Below the pieces are notes generated by a model. It was given only the letters and a program-made list of their open reading frames with translations, made no database searches and had not been told where the DNA came from. A program made the position numbers and the translations under genes. Below, piece by piece: positions 55,806 to 64,000 of a stretch of 64,000 nt of DNA (position 1 is the stretch's first letter; every line of letters starts with the position of its first letter). Source of the DNA: Phocoena phocoena (lineage: Eukaryota; Chordata; Mammalia; Artiodactyla; Phocoenidae); assembly GCF_963924675.1 (NCBI RefSeq), contig NC_089234.1, forward strand, positions 60,547,153 to 60,611,152, written 5' to 3'.

Positions 55806-56118
55806 TTTTTTTTTTTTTTTTTTTTTATAAATTTATTTATTTATTTTTGGCAGTGTTGGGTCGTCGTTTCTGTGCGAGGGCTTTCTCTAGTTGCGGCGAG
55901 CGGGGTCCACTCTTCATCGCGGTGCGCGGTGCGCAGGCCTTTCACTGTCTCGGCCTCTCTTGTTGCGGAGCACAGGCTCCAGACGCGCAGGCTCAGTAGT
56001 TGTGGCTCACGGGCCCAGTTGCTCCGCGGCATGTGGGATCTTCCCAGACCGGGGCTCGAACCCGTGTTCCCTGCATTGGCAGGCAGGTTCTCAACCACGA
56101 GCGCCACCAGGGAAGCCC
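55806..56118 (-). mobile_element. CHR/composite hybrid SINE
   Basis: Begins like the long composite type (ATTTTTGGCAGTGTTGGGTC) and ends like CHR (CTCCGCGGCATGTGGGATCT, CACCAGGGAAGCCC). Exact duplication TCTGCTACTTTCT at 55793-55805 and 56119-56131. Confidence 0.93.
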
Positions 56119-56119
56119 T

Positions 56120-56305
56120 CTGCTACTTTCTATCTCAGCAAGTTCCTTAAACCTTGTCGAGCCTCAGTTCTTTTATATTTGAAATGGAGAAATAATTTCC
56201 ACCCAGTTGAGAGCAGTACTGAGGGTTCAATAATAATGAGCAAGTCCCCAGGACGGTGCCAGGGTCATAGTAGGAGCTCAAGAAATGTTCATTAAATGAA
56301 AGTGC
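56120..56305 (+). mobile_element. MIR fragment
   Basis: AGTTCCTTAAACCTTGTCGA, GCCTCAGTTCTTTTATATTT, CATAGTAGGAGCTCAAGAAA. The SINE at 55806 inserted at its left part. Confidence 0.8.
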
Positions 56306-56306
56306 T

Positions 56307-56730
56307 GCCAAAAGATGGAAACAACCCAAGTGTCCATCAGCTAATGAGTTGATAAGCAAAATGTGGTATATCCATACAATGGACTATTATTCAGTCTTAA
56401 AAAGGAATGAAATTCGAATACATCCTACAGCATGGATGAATTCTGAAAACATCATGCTAAGTGAAAGAAGCCAGACACAAGAGGTCACATATTGTATGAT
56501 TGCATTTATATGAAATGTCCAGAACAGACACATCCACAGAGACAGAAAGCAGATTTGTGGTTGCAGGGCATATGAGGGTTTCCTTTTAGGGTGATGAAAA
56601 TGTTCTAGAACTAGATAGTGGTGATTGTTGCTTATTATGGAGGTCCTAAATGTCACTAACAGTAAATGTCACTAACAGTAAATTTTATGTCATGTGTATT
56701 TTACTACAATTGAAAAAAAAATTGTTTATT
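56307..56730 (+). mobile_element. Old L1 3' end
   Basis: GATGGAAACAACCCAAGTGT, CATACAATGGACTATTATTC, ATGCTAAGTGAAAGAAGCCA, AGATTTGTGGTTGCAGGGCA, ending TTTACTACAATTGAAAAAAA. Contains an exact 16-bp tandem duplication at 56647-56678 (unit TAAATGTCACTAACAG). Confidence 0.9.
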
Positions 56731-56940
56731 CCAAGTGCCTCTTAAACTTCCTTACCATTCATTCATTTATTCAACCACCACTTGTGCTGTGTCAGGCATA
56801 GTGGGAGACAATATGAAGCCTTTCACTGAGGCTTAACCACCCATGAAAGAGAACTTGAAGGGCACGACATCTAGAAGTAAGCTGTTGGGAGCATGTCCCT
56901 GTAATGGGGTCCTTGGATTTCTACTTCCAAGGGAAGTCTT

Positions 56941-57297
56941 TAAAAAAATATATTTATTTATTTATTTATTTATTTGGTTGTGCTGGGTCTCAGCTGCAGT
57001 AGGCGGGCCCTCTAGCCGCTGCTCTTGGGCTCCTTTGTTGTGGTTCACCGCTCCTTAGTTGCAGCACATGGGCTTCTTAGTTGCGGCAGGTGGGCTCCTT
57101 AGTTGCAGCTCCAGGGCTCCGTAGTTGCAGCTTCCCAGCTCCCCAGCTGTGGCACACGGGCTCCTTAGTTGTGGCACATGAACTCCTAGTTGCCGCATGC
57201 ATGTGGGATCCAGTTCCTCTCCCCGACCAGGGATCGAACCTGGGCCCCCTGCACTGGGAGCACAGAGTCTTCTCCACTGCGTCACCAGGGAAGTCCC
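56941..57297 (-). mobile_element. Long composite tRNA-type SINE
   Basis: (TTTA)n start, TTAGTTGCAGCACATGGGCT units, CGACCAGGGATCGAACCTGG, CACCAGGGAAGTCCC. Diverged duplication starting TCCAAGG at 56926-56940 and 57298-57312. Confidence 0.9.
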
Positions 57298-57312
57298 TCC
57301 AAGGTGATGTCT

Positions 57313-57955
57313 TGACACATGTCTTCTCAGCTGTTGCTCTGCTCCCAGCCAAGTGAGACCTGCCTGGTTCAGGAAGCGGTAGGCTCCAGACCAAGTGTGA
57401 ACACACCTCCATTCGGGCCAGCCAGACCCCTCCAGGGCCAGGGAAGGGGGGAGAAGTGCTGCCCATTGGACAATGTTTTGAATGAATTGATTTAAACTCA
57501 GATCTTCTTGGTTCTCAAGAGTCAGTCTCTCCACTCATACAGACAGAAGGCAGCGGGCATTTTTTTTTTTCCTGGAAAGGAAACTGCTTAAAGAAATCAA
57601 GATCAAGTCAGAGGAAAGAGACTGCTGAAACACAGAAGTGGAATTAATGAAAGCTTCCAAAAGGAAAGAGAAGATTAGTCCTACTCACTCACCCAGACTC
57701 TGGGAGTTGCCCGTTGCTCTGTGAGCCATCTCAAGGTCTGTCCCTGGAATCTCAGCACTGGTTTTCAGGATTTGTCCTGCAGGGGGCAGCTTGACTGCCT
57801 GGGGCAGATGCTGAGGGACCTATTCTATTTGGCCCAGGTTCCACTGTATGCTCTATTTAGGCTTCCCTATAGCCTTCAAAATACTTGTTGATTCGTTGAT
57901 TAACTAAGAGGCATCCAGAAGAGGGTGAATAGGGTAAAGGGCCTCTATCTTCAAG
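57313..57955. other. Intergenic, no gene seen
   Basis: Unique sequence; nothing recognised. Confidence 0.4.
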
Positions 57956-57957
57956 TA

Positions 57958-58115
57958 ATAGCAGCCACTGTTTATTTAGGGCTTACCATGAACCAGACAC
58001 ACTACATGCATCCCTGTGCTTCACGTTGATATTATCCCCATTGTATACATGAGCAACCCAAGGCTCAGAGACGGCAATTCACTGGTCCAAGGTCACACAG
58101 CTAGGACACCTTGCT
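57958..58115 (-). mobile_element. MIR fragment
   Basis: CACTGTTTATTTAGGGCTTA, GATATTATCCCCATTGTATA, CCAAGGTCACACAGCTAGGA are inverted MIR. Confidence 0.88.
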
Positions 58116-58299
58116 GGAGAAGAGCAGACTCAGGCTGACTTTGAAAAGCTGGCACATAGGGGAGGGGTCAGACTTGTTCTGTATGATCTCAAAGGAAAGC
58201 CTTTCGTTCTGGTCCTCCACAGCCTTTTCATGGCCTTTGGGGTCTCAACAGATCGAAGTGGGAGACTTGAGGCAAAAGATGGGACAGAGGGTCTTCAAG

Positions 58300-58640
58300 G
58301 AGGAGGGATGTGGATTCATATCCTGACACTACCGGTCATGTCGGCTCTCTGTGCCTCTCTCTTCTCATCTGTAAAATGGGACATAATTGATCAGACCAGG
58401 CCACGCTGCTTCATTCTACCTTTCACGGTTCCCTATAGCTCTTGGGATCAAGTCCAATCTCTTATCATGGCTTAGAGGTTCCTGCACGCTCAGGTCCTAG
58501 CTTTCCTCTCCAGCCTCTTGTCTCATCACCTCAGCCAGAGCAAACTGTTTCTCAGTCCCCGAACTCTTCAAGTTCTCTTCATCCTCCAGGCCTTTTTACA
58601 CACTCTCCTTGGTCACCCTGTTGAACTTTCCTAGGTGGGC
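58300..58640 (+). mobile_element. MIR fragment then L2-like fragment
   Basis: TCTCTGTGCCTCTCTCTTCT and CATCTGTAAAATGGGACATA are MIR. TTTCACGGTTCCCTATAGCT, TTGGGATCAAGTCCAATCTC and TTTACACACTCTCCTTGGTC look like the L2 coding end. Confidence 0.6.
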
Positions 58641-59596
58641 AAGAACGGGTGGCATTTGAACTCAGGCGCTGGAGATTGCCATGCTGATCTTCACAACAGC
58701 ACACCCAAGGGATGTGTTGGGCCCCACAGGTGAGCATCATCTACTATGTGCCTCAGAGCAGAAAGAAGTTGAAAACTTTCAAGGGAGGGTAGCTCTGGTA
58801 TGGACTGGATGCCGGCTGGCTCTGTCCACCCTCCAGGTGGGAAAAGAACCTGTGCTACTCCTCACTGCTTATTCTGTCCTCTCACACAGGTGGGCAGCAG
58901 CTGTTTTGGGGTAGGGGTGGGCAGGAGAAATCCAGGAGAGTGTGGTAAGAGATGGTGAAGGGAAGGTTGAGTTCCATGGTGTTCTGACCAGGCAGGCCTA
59001 GGCAGAGCCCATGGTTTCCAGACTAACCATGTTATTCCTGAGGTCTAAGCATTAAGGGTCCCCTGGTGAGCATTTTCAGGAAAGCCAGCCCAGACCCCAG
59101 CATTCCACCAGGACTTTAAGCTGTGGTTTGAAAACTCAAACACTCCAGGGCCTGGGGTGCTGTCCTAATGAATGGAGTCACAGCTGTGGCCCTCTTAACC
59201 TGTTGCTTTCTCACTTTGGAGGGACATGGATTGACAGAGAGGATGTCTCTGTTGGAAGTAAAACATCAATGTAGATGCCGTGATCAATGCTGCCTAGTAT
59301 TGGAGAGACCAGAGGGAGACTGGGCCCCGCCCTTCTCCCAACTGAGGCCCACTGTTCCTGCTGGGATGAGAGCCCCAGGTGACCTACCACCCCAGGGAGC
59401 AGGTGCTGTCAGGCCCCTCCTCTCCCTCACACTTTTCACTGGAAACTTGCGCTGTGATCTGGAAACTTTCAACCACTTGTATCTTCCTTCCTCTCTGGGC
59501 CTGACAGCTTTTTTCAGAATTCTGGAATGTTGTTCCGCCAGCAGGGCAAGTGCTGGGGAATTAATACTTCCGAGGAACAACCTTCAGCCAAAGACG
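58640..59596. other. Intergenic, no gene seen
   Basis: Unique GC-moderate sequence. The 157-codon frame at 59168-59641 runs into L1 and lacks any recognised domain. Confidence 0.45.
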
Positions 59597-59606
59597 GACA
59601 GGTCTT

Positions 59607-60985
59607 CTTTTTTTTTTTTTACTGGCATAGGTAAATTTTAATATATACTTGGCATTTTCTAGATCTTGATAATTTAACAACTCTGAGATTTTGTACCAAT
59701 ATAATGTATAATTAAGTATAAATATGAACTTTTTAAATTTTAATTTTATTTATTTACTTTTTATACAGTAGGTTCTTATTAGTTATCTTTTTTTTTTTTT
59801 TTTTTTGTGGTACGGGCCCCTCACTGCTGTGGCCTCTCCCGTTGCGGAGCACAGGCTCCGGACGCGCAGGCCCAGCGGCCATGGCTCACGAGCCCAGCCA
59901 CTCAGCGGCATGTGGGATCCTCCCGGACCGGGGCACAAACCCACGTTCCCTGCATTGGCAGGCGGACTCTCAACCACTGTGCCACCAGGGAAACCCTAGT
60001 TATCTATTTTATACATATTACTGTATATATGTCAATCCCAATCTCATAATTCATCCCACCACCACCAGCCTGCCCCCCGCTTCCCCCCTTGGTGTCCATA
60101 CGTTTGTTCTCTACATCTGTGTCTCTATTTCTGCCCTGCAAACCAGTTCATCTGTATCATTTTTCTAGATTCCACATATATGCATTAATATACAATATTT
60201 GTTTTTCTCTTTATGTATGACAGTCTCTAGGTCCATCCATGTCTCTACAAATGACCCAGTTTTGTTCCTTTTTATGGCTGAGTAATATTCCATTGTATAT
60301 ATGTACCACATCTTCTTTATTCATTTGTCTGTCGATGGGCATTTAAATTGCTTCCATGACCTGGCTATTGTAAATAGTGCTGCAATGAACATTGGGGTGC
60401 ATGTGTCTTTTTAAATTATGTTTTTTTTCTGGGTATATGCCCCGTCGTATGCTGGGTCATATGGTAATTCTATTTTTAGTTTTTTAAGGAACCTCCATAC
60501 TGTTCTCCACAATGGCTGTATCAATTTACATTCCCACCAACAGTGCAAGAGGGTTCCCTTTCCTCCACACCCTCTCCAGCATTTGTTGTTTGTAGATTTT
60601 CTGATGATGACCATTCTAACTGGTGTGAGGTGATACCTCATTGTAGTTTTGATTTGCATTTCTCTAATAATTAGTGATGTTGAGCAGCTTTTCATGTGCT
60701 TCTTGGCCATCTGTATGTCGTCTTTGGAGAAATGTCTGTTTAGGTCTCCTGCCCATTTTTGGATTGGGTTGTTTGTTTTTTTGATATTGAGCTGCATGAG
60801 CTGTTTATATATTTTGGAGATTAATCCTTTGCCCGTGGATGCGTTTGCAAATATTTTCTCCCATTCTGAGGGTTGTCTTTTGGTCTTGTTTATGGTTTCC
60901 TTTGCTGTGCAAAAGCTTTTAAGTTTCATTAGGTCCCATTTGTTTATTTTTGCTTTTATTTCCATTGCTCTAGGAGGTGGGGACT
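59607..60985 (-). mobile_element. 5'-truncated L1 with CHR SINE
   Basis: Exact duplication GACAGGTCTT at 59597-59606 and 60986-60995 brackets poly-T, L1 3'UTR and the ORF2 C-terminus. The minus strand has an open ORF2 tail from about 60975 to 60470 ([40 protein letters not shown]), but an internal deletion near 60210 and stops downstream make it dead. SINE at 59789-59996. Confidence 0.92.
59789..59996 (-). mobile_element. CHR-type SINE inside L1 3'UTR
   Basis: Reverse orientation, TGTGGTACGGGCCCCTCACT through GCCACCAGGGAAACCC. Duplication TAGTTATCT at 59780-59788 and 59997-60005. Confidence 0.96.
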
Positions 60986-61024
60986 GACAGGTCTTTGATG
61001 TAGGAATACTCTTGGGCTCCCTCA

Positions 61025-61260
61025 CCTCACCCCTCAGCTCAGATCATTCCAAGGTTCAAGCTTTATGCACTTCCTGGAGGCGTTCAGCTCCAGTTGTCCA
61101 AGGTGGCAGCTGGCTCAACCCTGCACCCTTGGCTGGCTGTCTCCTCCCCTCTTCCCCTCCTCCCCTGCCAGGCTGTCTGCAGCTCCCACATAAACCATTT
61201 GCTCTCAAATCTTTGTCTCAGCATCAGCTTGTGGTGTAATTCAAACCAAGTGACCCAGTT
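61025..61260 (+). mobile_element. Possible LTR-like remnant
   Basis: TGCAGCTCCCACATAAACCA, TTTGCTCTCAAATCTTTGTC and GGTGTAATTCAAACCAAGTG resemble the end of an ERV LTR. Low certainty. Confidence 0.3.
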
Positions 61261-61347
61261 TTCAAGAGGAAGCAGAAATCTGGTTTTTATATAAAATCCC
61301 TTAATTTTAAAGTGGTGGCCAGTTGTTAAAAAGAAAAGCAGACCATG

Positions 61348-61384
61348 CATGGACCACACATCCACAGGGTAGATGTGGTCCATG
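61348..61384. repeat. Imperfect inverted repeat
   Basis: CATGGACCACACATC and GATGTGGTCCATG pair across a 9-nt spacer, with a 2-nt bulge. Confidence 0.8.
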
Positions 61385-61557
61385 GCCAGTGCTGTGCAGG
61401 GCTATGTGTGTACCTGGGCCTGGCCTGACCCTGACATCCCTTAAATGCTTCGGCATCATGGCTTTGGCTATTTTCATGGGTGCTCCTTCCAGCAGCTTGG
61501 CTTTATTCTTCCCCTGCATCTCATGAGAATGTCCCCTCCTAGCTGTCACTCTCTGTT

Positions 61558-61588
61558 CCTCCCTCCCTCCCTCCCTCCCTCCCTCCCT
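61558..61588 (+). repeat. (TCCC)n short tandem repeat
   Basis: About seven to eight TCCC units in a pyrimidine-rich stretch. Confidence 0.95.
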
Positions 61589-61589
61589 T

Positions 61590-63185
61590 CCTTCTCTTAT
61601 TCTGATTTTCTTGAGCGAGCCTCTCCTGCTGAGTCTTTACTACTTGCTTGCTCTTCTAATAAACTGCATAGCAGCATTTAGCAAGGGGTTTACTAGCTAC
61701 TAGGGGATTACATCTCCAGGGAACCCGTTTACTGTTGGTAACCTTTGTCCGGCTGTTTCAGAAATGGCTCCTTTAAGAATGACCCCAAGCTCTAGTTTCT
61801 CAGATCAATAGTGTCCTGTGGTGTTTATGCCTGGCCTGGTTCTCCAGGGTCTCCACTCTCTGTGGGGGTCAACACATCTTTTGGGTAATGCCACAGAGGC
61901 CCTGCAGGTGTGGGTTGATTTGAGGACACGAAGGGTTTCAAGCGACTGGGAGGTTTTATGACAGCTGCATGGATGCCTTGGAGCTGTGAACTCTGACCCA
62001 TAGCGACCCTGAGGCTGCTACTCCCCACACAGGTTGACTCTTGCTCCTGGCCTGCAGCTCAGTGAGAATGATGTGAAAGTGGGATGGGGCCCTGAAACCC
62101 TGGGCTTTTTCTCCCCAGCCACTTCACCTACCACCTTATTGTCTGCTTACCATGGCTTTTAGTCTTACACCTGCAGGTATCTGGTGGGTACACATTGTTC
62201 TATAGAATGCCAAAGTCTTGAAAATGTTGTTCGGCAAACAAAAAAAGTTTTCATGGTAAAAGAATTCCACCCATAAAATTTGTTATGAGTGAATCCTTGT
62301 AAGCTGGGTCAGACAGAGGAAAGCAGGGCTTCTAAGAGCCTTTAATGCACTAATGTGCACTATGACTTCTTAAGAGAGATTAGGTGACAACAGTTCCTCC
62401 AAAAACACTTGGGGCACTGCTACAGACTCTAGGACCTGGCAGTGTGGGGCCTGGCAGGGCTCCGTAAGCAAGTGGCACAAGTCCAAGGCCTCTCTCTGCT
62501 GGTGATCAAACTGCCTGCAGGGATGGAGCCAGCTGACTGCCCCCCGGAGACCCCATGGGGTGTTCGGCTCCTTTCCAGGGTGGGTAACTTGGGGTGTAGT
62601 GCAGGAAGATTCAGGAACCCCAAGAGGTCTGGAGTGGAAAGAGGCTCAGCCTAGGCTGGTGGCTGAGGGGGCCAGTGCGTGGGGACGTCGCTAGTCTCTG
62701 CTCTATGATTAGGGCAATTTGGTTCTCCAGGTGGCCATTTGTGGTAGGAAACACAGCCTAGAAATTAAACTAAATATATCCAGTCCCCAGCAGATTGGAC
62801 ACGGCAGTGGCACCTGGCTGGGGACGGGGTGGCCGAGGTTCCACCCAGATCGGGATGTCATTGTGCTAACTCCTATATTTTAAGGGTTGGGAGGGAAATG
62901 GTTTGAGCTTCCAAGACCTGGCCTGGGTGGAATGACAGAGATACAGGTTTGAGTTTGGGGGAAGAGGTCTCATTTCCTCATATCATGCTTTTACTCTGTC
63001 ACCCCTTCACTCCAGGGACCGTTGTCCCCAGTGCTCAGCTCTTCTCTGCCTCCTCATGGCTGCTGCAGTTCCTACTTCCCATCTGTCCCCAAACCCACAA
63101 AGCTCCACCAGCTTTGTCTTCCTGTGTTCCAAAAGGAACCCTCGCCCTTTTCCCTGAGGAAATGCCCATTCCCTCCAGGTGGCTG
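61590..63185. other. Intergenic, no gene seen
   Basis: Unique sequence without young repeats; no coding, RNA or CHST3-like reading frame on either strand. Confidence 0.45.
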
Positions 63186-63189
63186 TTAG

Positions 63190-63335
63190 GAAACAAAAGC
63201 GTGGAAATTTAATTTGCACTAAGTTGATATGACTGATACAGCAATGTAATTGCATTAAAATTCTTAGTTGAAAGGGTTCTTGGCAATCTCCGGTGATTTT
63301 TGAGATTTTGTTGAAGGCCAAATGAAATCTTAAGT
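63190..63335. promoter_or_regulatory. Candidate conserved noncoding element
   Basis: AT-rich unique block with homeodomain/POU-like words: ATTTAATTTGCACTAAGTTG, GTAATTGCATTAAAATTC. It stands out from GC-richer surroundings. Conservation untested. Confidence 0.25.
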
Positions 63336-63474
63336 ACTCTTTCAACATGTGAAGTGAATCAACGCACAGTTGCTCCAGTGAGAGCATTGCCTGCCCTTTC
63401 AGCTGACTTCAATCCATCCCTAAAGGGACTTTTTTGGAACAATGGTTGTCAACTACTAATCACACATTTCATTC

Positions 63475-63580
63475 TAACGGAAACTGGGGTACAGATTAAG
63501 GGAAGTGATTTGCCCAAGGTCACAGGGCCAGAGAGTGGCAAGGCTGGGACTTGTCCCCAGGTCCCCTGACCTTTAGCTAA
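63475..63580 (-). mobile_element. MIR fragment
   Basis: GATTTGCCCAAGGTCACAGG and GGCCAGAGAGTGGCAAGGCT are inverted MIR. Confidence 0.75.
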
Positions 63581-63599
63581 TGTTCTTGTCCCTTCCCGA

Positions 63600-64000
63600 C
63601 AATGATGAGGTATTTATCTCTCAGACCTCATCCTTGTAGCCAACTCATCACCAGCTCTGCCATTCTGGTAAAAGAATCTTCATCACACCCTCTGCACTTA
63701 TCCGTGCTTCCCTTGTGCCTTTCACCCCTGAAGAGTAGGCAGTTTTTCTGACCTGCTTCATGCTGGAAGTTACCCCTTTCCTACTGCTGCTAATTTTTTT
63801 CCCTGTTACTTTTTTTTTTCCCCTATTCCCCTCCCCACTCCAGCTTTATTGAGATATAATTGACGTACAAATTTTCCTGTTAAATTTTTACAACCCAGTT
63901 GCTGCTGAGAATAAACGCAAAAAAGAGGGCAGAGACATTTCAGATTCTGCTCATTGCGCGTCTTCATTTTTAATTAAATAAATCAAGTAAGCCATCAGGT
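63600..64000. other. Intergenic; L1-like end near 63840
   Basis: CCAGCTTTATTGAGATATAA and TTGACGTACAAATTTTCCTG resemble the inverted 3' end of an L1. No gene seen. Confidence 0.5.

Noticed and set aside
60411..61025. 204-codon minus-strand frame with reverse-transcriptase similarity
   Set aside because: It is the C-terminal end of L1 ORF2 in a 5'-truncated, internally deleted copy; its N-terminal part is flanking DNA. Annotated as a mobile element.
58000..64000. CHST3 coding or 3'UTR sequence on the minus strand
   Set aside because: Expected by human gene order, but no sulfotransferase-like frame is visible. The gene is probably beyond the right edge; an unrecognised 3'UTR portion cannot be excluded.
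1..64000. CRISPR arrays, operons, prophage, bacterial-type features
   Set aside because: Nothing of the kind; spliced genes, SINEs and LTRs show vertebrate nuclear DNA.

Overview
This is mammalian nuclear DNA, very probably from a cetacean (whale or dolphin). The right-hand 37 kb carries many copies of the tRNA-derived CHR-type SINE (copies start GGCTTCCCTGGTGGCGCAG and end near CGCGTACCGC plus an A tail), typical of cetaceans and their close relatives. I recognised no ruminant BovB or Bov-tA copies. MIR, L2, MLT1-type LTRs, MER5-type hAT fragments and L1 3' ends complete a standard placental repeat landscape.

The only protein-coding gene I can support is SPOCK2 (testican-2), on the + strand. 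Its 3' ten coding exons lie between 9,066 and 17,818, followed by a 3'UTR of about 3.7 kb ending near 21,545. The exons join in frame into 360 codons: three residues from a 9-nt microexon, a follistatin/Kazal region, a SPARC-type calcium-binding EC domain with two EF-hands, a thyroglobulin type-1 domain, and an acidic tail with Ser-Gly glycosaminoglycan sites. The signal peptide and N-terminal exon(s), about 63 residues by comparison with the human protein from memory, lie upstream of the window. Bases 1-9,065 are therefore intron.

Layout: 1-9,065, intron with old repeats and a motif-dense candidate regulatory element near 4.5-4.7 kb; 9,066-21,545, SPOCK2 exons and 3'UTR; 21,546-26,839, intergenic with old MIR, MER5 and L2 fragments and one L1 3' end; 26,840-61,000, intergenic and heavily invaded by CHR SINEs, two truncated L1s and at least five ERV solo LTRs in two families, often nested with clear target-site duplications; 61,000-64,000, mostly unique sequence. 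In human the next gene past the SPOCK2 3' end is CHST3, convergent and tens of kb away. I see no CHST3 coding sequence here, so it probably lies just beyond the right edge.

I found no wholly new system. The best leads are the 9-nt microexon with a UGC-rich acceptor, a hairpin present twice in the 3'UTR, the absence of young SINEs across the gene, and an orphan exon-like segment at 49.6 kb.
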